Position numbers and translations under genes: made by a program
In this document: positions 12,628-21,800 of the stretch, piece after piece
Numbering within the stretch: position 1 is the first letter of the stretch
Layout: each line of letters starts with the position of its first letter
Notes under the pieces: generated by a model
Databases searched by the model: none
Told to the model about the DNA's origin: nothing
Seen by the model: the letters and a program-made list of their open reading frames with translations, nothing else
Source of the DNA: Labilithrix sp.
GTDB lineage: Bacteria; Myxococcota_A; Polyangia; Polyangiales; Polyangiaceae
Direction of reading: 5' to 3'
Assembly: GCA_019637175.1 (NCBI GenBank)
Contig: JAHBWD010000001.1
Coordinates: 248,001-312,000, forward strand
DNA: 64,000 nt

Positions 12628-14162
12628 CGTTCCGCCTTGGGGATGGTCTTGAGGGTCGCGAACTCTTTTTCGGGATCGACCACGGTGACGTCGCCGAGCT
12701 TGGCGAGCTCGGGGCCGATGACGTCGGCGTCTCCCGCGACGACGACGAGCGCGCGATCGGGAGTATAGAGCGCCTTGGCCGCGGCGAGGGCGGCGTCGGG
12801 CTCGGTCGCGCGGATCTCGCGGCGGTAAGCGTCCCAGTAGCCGTCGGGCAGGCCGAAGGTCTCTTGGGTCACGACCATGTCGGCGATGGATCCGATGGTC
12901 TCCATGCGCACGGCGAAGATGTCGCTGAGGTAGCGCCGCGCCGCCTCCGTCTCGGCTTGCGTCGGCGGCGAGGTCGTCATCTTCGCGAGGTTCTCGAGCA
13001 GGCCCTGGATCGCCTGGCCCGTCTTCTCGGTCTGCGTGCCGGCGTACGCGACGAGCGGCTGCTCGCCGCTCGCGAGCTCGAGCACCTGCGCGCTCGTGCG
13101 GTACGCGAGCGATCGCTGCTCGCGCACGTCCATGAAGAGGCGGCTCGCGACGCCCCCGCCGAGGATCTGATTGGCGACGCGCACTTGCGCCCAGCCCGGG
13201 GCCTTGCGCGGCGGCGCGAGCATCGCGACGTAGACGTCCGACTGCACGCTCTTCGGGCGGTGGGCGACGACGACGCGCATCTTCGGCGGCAGCTTCGGCC
13301 CCGGCGCCGCGACCTTCGGCGGCTCGCCCCCCTGCCAGGCGCCGAAGTGGCGCTCGGCGAGCGCCTTCGCCGTCGGCTCGTCGACGTCGCCCGCGAGCAC
13401 GAGCGTCGTCGCCTTGGGGACGTAGAAGCGGCGATGGAACTCGCGGACGGCGTTGCCGTCGACCTTCGCGATCTCCGCGGGCGTGTTGCCGAAGGTCGCG
13501 TACGCGCTTTTCTCGGGGAAGAGCTCCTTGAAGATCGTGCGCGTGGCGGTGAAGCCGCCGCTCGATCGCGCGGCGTCTTCCGCGGCGTCGGCGCTCCGCG
13601 CCTTGAGCTTCTTCAGCTCCTCGCCGTCGAAGCGCGGCTCGCGCACGACCTGCGAGAGGAGCGAGAGCGCCTCGGGGAGCTGATCTTTGATCACGGGCAT
13701 CGCGATCACCGTCGCGTCGAAGTCGGTCGACACGGAGAGATCCGAGCCGAGCGTCTCGACGCGCCTGAGGAGCTCGGCGCTCGACATCGCGCGCGTTCCG
13801 CCGTCCTTCAGCATGTCGCCCGTGAGCGTCGCCACCGCGGGCGAAGGTCCGAAGCCCGAGCCGGCGCGCACGACGAGCCGGAGCTGCACGATCGGGAGCG
13901 TCTTCGAGGAGACGACCGCGACGCTCATCCCGTTGGCGAGCTTCGCGCGGGCGACGGCGGGGAAGGGCGACTGCTTCGCCGCGCCCGACGTCGGCGGGCT
14001 CTGCCGCGCGGCGCCTTCGGTCTCGCCCTTCTTCGGCGGTCGTCCGTCGGAGACGGGGATGTCGACCTTGCGCGGCCCGTAGGTCGCGGGCGTCGCCGCG
14101 ACGCACGAGAGGCAGACGACGGCGGCGGTCAGCGCGGAGAAGCCGGGAGCGAACGATCTCAT
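12624..14162 (-). CDS. M16-family peptidase-like protein lacking the zinc motif
   Basis: A 512-residue protein of the insulinase/processing-peptidase (M16) fold, with a hydrophobic export signal at residues 5-23 and a Pro/Lys-rich linker to about 75. The N-terminal M16 domain (LANGMSVAVVSS...) has TLTGDML where an active member has HxxEH, so it is predicted catalytically dead. The second M16 domain is recognisable (RFYVPKATTLVLAGD and SRLFMDVREQRSLAY). In two-gene M16 systems the inactive subunit closes the chamber around the active one, which here is the preceding gene, overlapping by 4 bases (ATGA). Likely periplasmic. It is followed, also with ATGA overlap, by yhbY. Confidence 0.88.
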   Translation of the reverse strand: MRSFAPGFSALTAAVVCLSCVAATPATYGPRKVDIPVSDGRPPKKGETEGAARQSPPTSGAAKQSPFPAVARAKLANGMSVAVVSSKTLPIVQLRLVVRAGSGFGPSPAVATLTGDMLKDGGTRAMSSAELLRRVETLGSDLSVSTDFDATVIAMPVIKDQLPEALSLLSQVVREPRFDGEELKKLKARSADAAEDAARSSGGFTATRTIFKELFPEKSAYATFGNTPAEIAKVDGNAVREFHRRFYVPKATTLVLAGDVDEPTAKALAERHFGAWQGGEPPKVAAPGPKLPPKMRVVVAHRPKSVQSDVYVAMLAPPRKAPGWAQVRVANQILGGGVASRLFMDVREQRSLAYRTSAQVLELASGEQPLVAYAGTQTEKTGQAIQGLLENLAKMTTSPPTQAETEAARRYLSDIFAVRMETIGSIADMVVTQETFGLPDGYWDAYRREIRATEPDAALAAAKALYTPDRALVVVAGDADVIGPELAKLGDVTVVDPEKEFATLKTIPKAER

Positions 14163-15520
14163 TTCTTCTCTCCGTGTCCGGGCTTCACCTCGACGAGGGA
14201 TCGGCGGCTCGGGGTGAGGTACTTGGCGGTCACGCGCTTGACGTCGTCTTTCGTGACCGCGAGGTACTTGTCGAGCTCCGCGTTGAGGAGCGAAGCGTCG
14301 CCGCGATAGAGCTCCATCTCGGCGAGCTTCTGCGCGCGCGCGAAGTTCGATTGCAGCCCGAAGAGGAACTTCGCGCGCAGGCGGTTCTTCAGCTTCTTCA
14401 TGTCGTCGTCGCTCGGGCCGAGCTTGGCGACGTCGGCGATCTGTCCCTCGACGAGCTTGACGACCTGGTCGACGCGCGCGCCGCTGGCGAGCTTGACGTC
14501 GAGCTCGAACATGTCGGGGCCGCGGTTTCCGCCCGTCTGCGCGTCGGCCCCGATCGCGAGGCTCCGCTCGCGCACGAGCGCGCGATGCAGGCGCGAGCTC
14601 TCGCCGTCGCCGAGGAGCATCGCCGCGAGCTCGAGGGCGTAGTGATCGGGCTCGTGGCTCGGAGGGATCACCCACCCCATGAACACCGCGGGGAGCTTCG
14701 CGTGGCCGTCTTCGACGACGGTGCTCCGCGGCGCCGTCTGCGCGGGCAGCGGCGGTGGATCGAAGCGCGGGACGTTCGGCTGCGGGCGCGCGTCGCCGAA
14801 GTACTTCTTCACGAGCGCGAGGGCCTCGGCCTCTTCGAAGTCGCCGGCGATCGAGAGCACGGCGTTGTTGGGCGCGTAGTACGACGCGTGGAAGGCGCGG
14901 ACCCAGTCGAGCTCCGCGGCGTCGAGATCGCGCATCGTCCCGATCGCCGAGTGCTCGTACGGCCAGTAGCCCTGGAACGTCAGCTCCTGGAGGCGGATCG
15001 ACGCGGGCACGTACGCCGCGTTCTCGACGCGCATCCGGTACTCCTCCTTGACGACGGCGCGCTGGTTTTCGAAGTTCTTCTGCGAGATGTCGAGCGACTT
15101 CATGCGATCGGCCTCGAGCCAGAGCCCGAGCGCGAGCTCGCTCGACGGGAGCATCTCGAAGTAGTTGGTGCGGTCTTCGCTCGTCGTGCCGTTGAGCGTG
15201 CCGCCGTGGCTCGTCACGAGCTTGAAGTGATCGCCGCGCGGCACGTTCTTCGATCCCTGGAACATCATGTGCTCGAAGAGGTGGGCGAAGCCGGAGCGGC
15301 CGCGCTCTTCGTTGCGCCCGCCGACGTCGTAGACGACGTCGACGGCGACGGTGGGCGACGTGTGGTCTTCGAGCATCACGACGCGGAGGCCGTTGTCGAG
15401 CTTGTGGCGCTTCACCTGGAAGCGGAGCTGCGGCGCCGCGGGCGCCTGGGCGCTGGCCGCGATCGGCGACAGGGCGACCGATGCCGCGATCGCGAGGGCG
15501 AGCGTGTGACGGAGGAGCAT
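14159..15520 (-). CDS. Zinc-dependent M16 peptidase (active subunit)
   Basis: A 453-residue exported protease: signal peptide ending ASAQA (about 25), then the M16 zinc motif HLFEH (H80, E83, H84) with the downstream acidic ligand region (VVKEEYRM). The C-terminal M16 domain includes the SRLHRALVRERSLA motif. It would degrade peptides or small proteins in the periplasm as a partner of the inactive subunit encoded immediately downstream. It starts at ATG 15520, 57 bases after the sigma factor gene; an 11-bp palindrome (GTGCTTAGCAC) lies just before the start. The substrate is unknown. Confidence 0.9.
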   Translation of the reverse strand: MLLRHTLALAIAASVALSPIAASAQAPAAPQLRFQVKRHKLDNGLRVVMLEDHTSPTVAVDVVYDVGGRNEERGRSGFAHLFEHMMFQGSKNVPRGDHFKLVTSHGGTLNGTTSEDRTNYFEMLPSSELALGLWLEADRMKSLDISQKNFENQRAVVKEEYRMRVENAAYVPASIRLQELTFQGYWPYEHSAIGTMRDLDAAELDWVRAFHASYYAPNNAVLSIAGDFEEAEALALVKKYFGDARPQPNVPRFDPPPLPAQTAPRSTVVEDGHAKLPAVFMGWVIPPSHEPDHYALELAAMLLGDGESSRLHRALVRERSLAIGADAQTGGNRGPDMFELDVKLASGARVDQVVKLVEGQIADVAKLGPSDDDMKKLKNRLRAKFLFGLQSNFARAQKLAEMELYRGDASLLNAELDKYLAVTKDDVKRVTAKYLTPSRRSLVEVKPGHGEKK

Positions 15521-15577
15521 GGAGCCGTGCTTAGCACCTCTCGCGCGCGATTGCCGACGCGGTTGGCAGACGATCGC

Positions 15578-16438
15578 TCAGCCCGAGCCGAGGCGGCGGT
15601 GGAGCGAGACGTCGAGCTGGCTCCGGACCATGCGCATGATCGACTCGCACTCGTCGCTCGAGAGGCGCGCGTTCATCATGAAGGTGCGCCGCGTGCGCGA
15701 GAGCAGCTTCTCTCGCGCGCTCTGGAGCCAGCGCGCCGCGGTCGCGCGGTGCACCTGATAGAGCGAGCCGAGCTCGTCGATGCCGAGGCCGTCGACGATC
15801 TGCTGCTTGAGGAGCGTTCGCTCTTGGGCGTCGAGCGAGTCGAGCGCCTCTTGAAACGCCTTCTTGAACGCGGCGCGATACGCCGCCTTCATGTACGCGA
15901 GCTCGGGATCGTCTTCCTGCGCGCGGGCCTCGAGGAGCGCGTCGTCGGTCGGCGTCTCGCGGCCTTCCTTGCGGATCAGCTTGAGCGCGGCGCGCATCGC
16001 GGTGACGCGGAGCCAGGCGCGCAGATCGCCGGTGCCGCGATACTCGGTGATCCGCGGCGGCGTCTCGCCGTCGCCGACGAAGAGCAGGCGCCGGAGCCCC
16101 TGCTTCACCTCGCCCATGCGATCGGCGGTGAGCCCCATCTTACCGAGCGCCGCGTCGACGTCGGGGAAGTAGCGCACCTCGACGGCGGCGATGGCCTTCG
16201 CGTCGCCGGCGCCGCAGGCGCAGGCTGCCCAGAGATCGCCCGCCCGCGCGCTCTCGAGATCCGCCTCGGCGACGCGGCCGCCGAGGAACTCGGCGAAGCG
16301 CGCCTCGTCGAGGATCACCTCGGGGAAAGCCGCGCGTGCGCGGCTGACGGCGCCGGCGAGCGCCTCCTCGAGATCCGAGCGCGACGCGGAGGGCGCAGCC
16401 TTCGAAAAAGCGGCCGAAAGAGGTCGCGCGGCGCTCAC
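15578..16438 (-). CDS. Myxobacterial-type RNA polymerase sigma factor (sigma-70 family)
   Basis: A 286-residue sigma factor. Residues 85-180 contain a region-2-like segment (TGDLRAWLRVTAMRAALKLIR) and residues 200-265 a region-4 helix-turn-helix (LDAQERTLLKQQ...IDELGSLYQVHRATAARWL). It is longer than ordinary ECF factors and fits the Myxococcales-restricted sigma families often found beside Ser/Thr kinases. It is divergent from a kinase with an anti-sigma-like zinc finger, 32 bases between starts, which suggests that kinase controls it. The GTG start at 16438 has no ribosome site but sits exactly 6 bases after a TATAGT hexamer, indicating a leaderless transcript. It heads the run with the two M16 genes, yhbY and two kinases. 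Confidence 0.85.
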   Translation of the reverse strand: MSAARPLSAAFSKAAPSASRSDLEEALAGAVSRARAAFPEVILDEARFAEFLGGRVAEADLESARAGDLWAACACGAGDAKAIAAVEVRYFPDVDAALGKMGLTADRMGEVKQGLRRLLFVGDGETPPRITEYRGTGDLRAWLRVTAMRAALKLIRKEGRETPTDDALLEARAQEDDPELAYMKAAYRAAFKKAFQEALDSLDAQERTLLKQQIVDGLGIDELGSLYQVHRATAARWLQSAREKLLSRTRRTFMMNARLSSDECESIMRMVRSQLDVSLHRRLGSG

Positions 16439-16450
16439 CGGGCCACTATA
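16439..16450 (-). promoter_or_regulatory. Predicted -10 element for a leaderless sigma-factor transcript
   Basis: TATAGT on the minus strand (16450-16445), then 6 bases, then the GTG start of the sigma gene at 16438. That spacing puts transcription start at or next to the start codon. No good -35 is visible; the upstream DNA is the start of the divergent kinase. Confidence 0.45.
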
Positions 16451-16470
16451 CCCTGTCCTCAGATCCGCGC

Positions 16471-18075
16471 ATGGAGTGCCTCGACGAAGAGACGATCCTT
16501 GCCTTCGGCGGCGGCGAGCTCGAGGCGGGCAAGCGGAAGGCGGCGCAAGAGCACATCAACACGTGCGACGAGTGTCGCGCGCTCGTCAGCGCGGTCGCGC
16601 GCGCGTCGCGGCCCGACGCTGGCGAGGTCGCGGCCGATCCGGCGATGGCGGCGACGACGCCGGCGCGGGGGGCCCAGCTCTCCTCTTCGGCCGGCGGTCG
16701 CGCTGCTGGCTCTGCCGGTCCGGCGATCGCGCCCGTGCAGCCGGGCGACGTCCTCGCGGGGAAGTTCGAGATCGAGCGCGTCCTCGGCGCCGGCGGCATG
16801 GGCATCGTGGTCGCCGCGCGGCACAGGCAGCTCGATCAGCGCGTCGCGCTGAAGTTCCTCCTGCCGGTCGCGTGCGAGGTGCCGGGCGCGGTCGCGCGGT
16901 TCCTCCGCGAGGGCAAGGCGGCGGCGCGCATCACGAGCGAGCACGTCGCGCGCGTGATGGATACCGGCATGCTCGACGGGGGCGCGCCGTACCTCGTGAT
17001 GGAGCACCTCGAGGGATCGGATCTCGGCGCGCTCGTGCAAGAGCGCGGGGCGCTGCCTGCCGTCGAGGCGATCGAGTACGTCCTCCAGGCGTGCGAGGCG
17101 ATCGTCGAGGCGCACGATCTCGGCATCGTGCATCGCGATCTGAAGCCGGCGAACCTGTTCCTCACGCACCGCGCCGACGGATCGCCGCTCGTGAAGGTGC
17201 TCGACTTCGGCATCTCGAAGATCGAGGGCGGCTCGCGCTCGCAGCTCACGAGCGCGTCGATGCTCATGGGCTCGCCGCGCTACATGTCGCCGGAGCAGAT
17301 GCTGAGCGCGAAAGACGTCGACGTGCGCACCGACGTCTGGGCGCTCGGCGTCGTCCTCTACGAGCTCGTCGCCGGCAAGCCCGTGTGGCAGGCCGACACG
17401 GTGCAGGGGCTCTGCGCGCTCATCGCGTCGGCCCCGGCGCCGGCGCTCCGCGCGTCGGCGCCCGACGCGCCGGCGCTGCTCGAGGAGGTGGTCGCGCGGT
17501 GCCTCACAAAGTCGCGCGACGATCGCATCGCGAGCGTGGCCGACTTCGCGCGGGCGCTCGAGCCGATCGCGCCCGACAGCGCGAAGACGTCCATCGAGCG
17601 CGTGCTCCGCGTCGGAGGGCGGCTCGCGAAGAGCCACCCGGCGCCGGCGCGCGCCGTCGCTTCACGTGGGGCCGACGCGACGACCGATCGAAGCGCCGAT
17701 CGCGCGCCGCCGAGCCGCGCGGGCCTGCTCCTCGCGCTCGGCGTCGGGGCGCTGCTCGTCGCCGGCGTCGCGGTCAACGCCTTGCGCGCGCCGGCGGGCG
17801 CGCCTCCGGCGCCGGTCGCGGTCCAGCCTGCGTCTCCCTCAGCGTCTCCATCTCCGCCGACACCGGAGCCGAGCGCGATCGCGCCGTCGGCGTCTCCTTC
17901 CGACGTAGCGTCCGCGGCGTCGGCCGCGACTGCGCCCTCGGCGTCGATCGCGACGCGCCGCCTCCCGCGCGCGAGCGCAGCTCCGTCGGCGCCCGCCGCG
18001 CCGCCGTCGTCGGCGAACGTCGAGGCGCAGCCCTCCGCCACCGCGTCGAGCCGCGCGCTCACCGATCGAAAGTGA
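16471..18075 (+). CDS. Membrane Ser/Thr kinase with N-terminal anti-sigma-type zinc finger
   Basis: A 534-residue protein. Residues 1-40 form a zinc-binding anti-sigma-like finger: Cys3, then His28, Cys32 and Cys35 (HINTCDEC), as in ZAS/putative zinc-finger domains. The kinase domain (about 95-370) has glycine loop GAGGMG (106-111), Lys128, HRDLKPAN (221-228) and DFG (245-247). One membrane helix (about 415-438) precedes a Pro/Ser/Ala-rich exterior tail. The finger normally binds a sigma factor, and the divergent neighbour encodes one, so this protein may hold the sigma factor and release it on phosphorylation. ATG 16471 is used; no clear ribosome site is visible. Confidence 0.9.
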   Translation: MECLDEETILAFGGGELEAGKRKAAQEHINTCDECRALVSAVARASRPDAGEVAADPAMAATTPARGAQLSSSAGGRAAGSAGPAIAPVQPGDVLAGKFEIERVLGAGGMGIVVAARHRQLDQRVALKFLLPVACEVPGAVARFLREGKAAARITSEHVARVMDTGMLDGGAPYLVMEHLEGSDLGALVQERGALPAVEAIEYVLQACEAIVEAHDLGIVHRDLKPANLFLTHRADGSPLVKVLDFGISKIEGGSRSQLTSASMLMGSPRYMSPEQMLSAKDVDVRTDVWALGVVLYELVAGKPVWQADTVQGLCALIASAPAPALRASAPDAPALLEEVVARCLTKSRDDRIASVADFARALEPIAPDSAKTSIERVLRVGGRLAKSHPAPARAVASRGADATTDRSADRAPPSRAGLLLALGVGALLVAGVAVNALRAPAGAPPAPVAVQPASPSASPSPPTPEPSAIAPSASPSDVASAASAATAPSASIATRRLPRASAAPSAPAAPPSSANVEAQPSATASSRALTDRK

Positions 18076-18134
18076 CGAGACGATCCGAACGGCCCCTCGC
18101 GCTGGTCGCCCGCGCCCTTCCGTGTCCGTTCATC

Positions 18135-18480
18135 GCTCCTTCTGTACGCGAGCCCGCGCGCCGAGGCGATCTTCCCGCCCCGCTCTTCGTGCCAGTCACG
18201 AAGGGCGGCACGATCACGATGCGGAGGATGACCGACCAGAGCAATGCTCGATCTCGTTCGTCGTCTCGCTCGCCGTGTCGGGATCCCGTGCTTCTCACCG
18301 CCCGACTTGCGGAGGGCGTTCATCGGCTACATGCTCGATCTCGGCGTGGACATCAGCACCGTCCAGCACCTTGCCGGACATGCGCAGGTGACGAGGACGG
18401 CCCGATACGATCCTCGAGGTGACCATATCAGTCGTCCTGCAGCAGAAATGCTCCATGTCCCCTTCACGGCGAAGCGCTGA
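18135..18480 (+). pseudogene. Tyrosine integrase C-terminal remnant, frameshifted
   Basis: Remnant of a phage-type site-specific integrase. One frame (about 18141-18239) gives LFVPVTKGGTI...MRRMTDQ. The next frame (18244-18480) continues with the catalytic end: SPPDLRRAF (box II Arg), VQHLAGHAQVTRTARYD (His and nucleophile Tyr) and LLHVPF-like MLHVPF at the end. Joining them needs a one-base shift near 18241-18244, where an extra A separates the halves. The N-terminal DNA-binding half and first catalytic Arg are absent. It is a decayed end of a mobile element beside the large RHS gene. Confidence 0.75.
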
Positions 18481-18500
18481 TCACTTGCCCCTGGAGACGC

Positions 18501-18890
18501 CTATCCAAGCTGCTCAGTGAGGCGGCTCAGCGCTGACCTCACCAGGTCACGATCGGGATCTCGACGCGGGCACTTGCGGAGCGACTCCTCGTAGAGCCCT
18601 CGCGCTCGGCGCACGGATCCCTTCGTCTCATGAACGCGTCCGAGCCAGTACAAGTCGAACCATTCGCCCCGTTCTCTTGCGAGCCTTGCGGCGAGCCTGC
18701 CCTCCGCATCCAAGTCCCCGCGCGCGCGCGCGAAGAGTCTGAGTGCGACCAAGCAAGCCTCGGCCTCCTTGCGGTTCCCTGCTCGTAGTGCACTTCGACG
18801 TATCCGACGTACCGCTGCCGTCGCCGCGACGAGGTCGTCGCCGCTCAGCATGATCGCGTCAGCGAGCGTAGGCGCCTGCTTACTTGCCAC
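18501..18890 (-). CDS. Small TPR-like protein encoded directly after the RHS gene
   Basis: A 129-residue soluble protein with no signal peptide. The sequence is helical and repeat-like: AGNRKEAEACLVALRLFARARGD, then WYLGRVHETKG-like WLGRVHETKGSVRRARGLYEESLRKCP, the spacing of tetratricopeptide repeats. The GTG start (18890) lies inside the end of the RHS gene, overlapping by 11 bases, so translation is coupled. Genes in this position after RHS proteins often encode immunity partners, but TPR proteins can also be chaperones and no known immunity family is recognised. An alternative in-frame start lies near MLSGDD. I do not recognise the exact family. Confidence 0.55.
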   Translation of the reverse strand: MASKQAPTLADAIMLSGDDLVAATAAVRRIRRSALRAGNRKEAEACLVALRLFARARGDLDAEGRLAARLARERGEWFDLYWLGRVHETKGSVRRARGLYEESLRKCPRRDPDRDLVRSALSRLTEQLG

Positions 18891-21800
18891 CCATGCACCT
18901 GTCGAATGCCTTCTGCATGGAGTCGAGGCACTTCGCGGTGTCGCCCTCGTACTTCATGCAGTCGCGGAAGACGCGCTGCGAATGGTCGAAGCAGCGCTTT
19001 CGCTTCTTTTCGTCCCCGGCGTCACATCCGGAGTCGCCCGGTGGACCCGCATCATCAGGACCGGGACCCGGGCCTGGCGCTGGCCCTGGCCCCGCGCCGG
19101 GTCCCGGGCCGGGCCCTGGCCCCGGTGCCGGGCCTGGTGCTGGCCCTGGCCCCGGTGCCGGGCCTGGCCCCGGGCCGGGTGACGGACCCGACGGAGGTTG
19201 AGTCAGCGCGTCGTAGATCTTGTAGGCCACGTACGCTTCGATCGCGAGTTGCACCGCGATCGCAGCCGTTCCCGCTGCGAGCGCCCCCGTAGCCCAAAAG
19301 AGGCGTCCGGTCGGGTCAGAGAATCGGGCCGGATTCTGCCGTGGCCATGACCAGAGCGTTCCTCCCTGGGTAAAGTAGGCGAACTCATCGATCGCGAGGA
19401 ACGCCCCCAGCTCGGGCGCCCACTGCCTCGCGCGCACGTCGTAGATGCCGCCCGCGACGCCGCTGAACCACCTTCCCTTCCACCGTAGCGGCTGGTCGCT
19501 GGTCGCCGTGTCCTCGAGGGTCTTGCCGAACGCCGAGTAGCGGTACCCGCCGACGCTCGCACCGCCGCTGGCGCGCAGCGCGCGCACGTTGCCCGCGAGA
19601 TCGAGCTCGTAGTAGAGCGTGGAGCTCGTCGCGGGCCGCGTCATGCGGAGCGGGTGGTCGATGCCGTCGAAGAGGTAGCTCTCCTTCAGCGCGCCGGCGG
19701 AGTCGAGGGTCGCGACGCGGTCGAGGCCCTCGAAGACGTAGAACTCGCGGTCGGTGCCGCGAATCTTCGCGAACCTCCTCAGGTCGGAGTCGACGCCGTA
19801 GAGCTCGGGGAGGGCGGGGATGGGCTCTTGGGCTTCGCGGAGGAAGCCGGCGCGGCTCCATCGCAGCGTCGCTCCGCGAAGGGAGGTGACGCGGCCTCCG
19901 GCGTCGAGCGAGACGGGGAGCCCGCCGAGCGACGCGGGGACGGCGGCGTCGGCGAGGCCGCCGCCATCGAGGCGAGGCCGCTGGTGATCGAGGGCGACGC
20001 CGGCGTTCACCTTGAGCGCGCCGAGCGCGTTGTGCTCGTAGGTCTCGACGTCCACGGCGACGCCGCCCACCTCGCGCGTGACCTTCGTCAACCTGTCGAG
20101 CGCGTCGTATTCCAGCACGTCGGCGCCGTCCGGATCGGTCATCCTCACGGGGTTGGAGGCGGCGTCGTACTGGGCGGTGTAGCAGCGCGTCGTGCCCGCG
20201 GAGTACTCGTAGCAGCGCGAGGTGACGCGACCGAGATCATCGAAGACCTGGCGACGGACGTGTCCGTCGGGGTACTCGAGGAAGTCGCTCCGGCCCATCG
20301 CGTCGTGGCCGTATCGGTACGTGCCTTCGCCGCTCACGGTCTGCGTCGAGAGCAAACCTCGCGCGTCGTAGGTGAAGTCGTGGACGCCGTCGGCGTTGAC
20401 CACGCGGCCGACGCGGCCGTCGGGGCGGTACGTGTAGCTCGAGACCGAAGTGATGGTGAAGATGCCGCTCGCCGCAAACTGCCGCGTGAGCTGGGTCACG
20501 CGGCCTCCCGCGTCGCGCACGAAGGTCTCGCGCATCGACGGATCGCCGCCGCCATAGAAGCCGTCGGTGCTCGTGACGACGAGCTCGAAGTCGTGCGCCA
20601 GCGAGGCGGCCTCGATGGCGCCTTCGGCGGTCCTCGCGCTGCTCCGTGATCTCATCACTGGAAGGCTCGTGAAGAGATTGTAGCCGAAGGCGTCGTCCCA
20701 CTGCGGGCCTGCAGGGTTGACGTTGGGGAGCGTCGTCGACTCGATGGACAGGCCCGTGCGGTCCTTGCGCTTCAGGGTTCGCTTCCCGACGTCGAAGTAG
20801 TGGCTGAAGCCGAGCTCGAACGTCGCGTCGCGGTAGAGCGAGATCGCCGCCGGGTAGCCGGCCGTCGGATACGCGTTGTGGCCGAGCTGGTAGTCGCCGC
20901 TGCGCAGCACCCCGGTAAGGCTCGTGCTCGGCGCTGCAGCGTCCGCACCGCCCGCCATGAGAGTCGGGCCCGACCACGCGCCGCTCGCGGGGACGGTGTG
21001 GGCGTGTTGGTGCTTGCGTCCGAGCGTGTCGAGCATCGATTGCACGCGCCCGAGCTGATCGTGCGTCCACACCGTGCTGCGCCCGAGCTTGTCGGTGACG
21101 CTCTTGCGCTCGCCGGTCGGTTCGTACGCGTAGCTCTCGGTGAAGCCATGCGGGTCGGTCACCGCGGAGAGGCGCCGGTCGCCATCGTAGGTCATGGTCC
21201 ACGCGACGCCGGCGGGCAAGTCCGGCGTGTGGATGCTCGTGACGAGGCTGTCTTGGGAGCAGCCGCAGCCGGCGTGCTCGTAGCCGTAGGTGGTGGCGTT
21301 GCCGAGCGCGTCGCGCGTCTCGACGACGCGGTTACGCGCGTCGAACGTCGCGAACGTCGTCGCCGTGCCGTCGAAGCTGCTCGTCACGTTGCCGAACGCA
21401 TCTCGCGTGAGCGTCATCGAGCGGCCGAGCGTGTCGGTCCAGCCAAGCGCGTTCTTCGTCCCGCCAGCGTCGTCGTAAGCAACCGTCGTCGTCACGCCGC
21501 GCTCGGTCGCCGTCGCGACCAGACCGTCGGGACGATACGTCCAGCGTCGCTCGCGGCCGGTGGGCGACGAGCCCGTGAAGAGCGCAGCGTCGAAGATGCG
21601 CGTCACGTGTCCCGCCGCGTCGCGCTCGGTGTGCTCCGAGACGTTCGAGGGGCCACGGTACTCTTCGACGAGCCAGCCGCTCGCATCGTAAAACCAGCGA
21701 TGCACGTCGAAGCCTGCGCCGACGTTCGCCTCGGCCTGGCGCACCGCGCGGCCGTGCGCGTCGAACGTGAGCGGGACGTCGAACGAGACGCCGTTGACGG

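Noticed and set aside
19060..19200. CRISPR-like repeat array
   Set aside because: The units are contiguous, in frame and encode Gly/Pro residues; there are no unique spacers.
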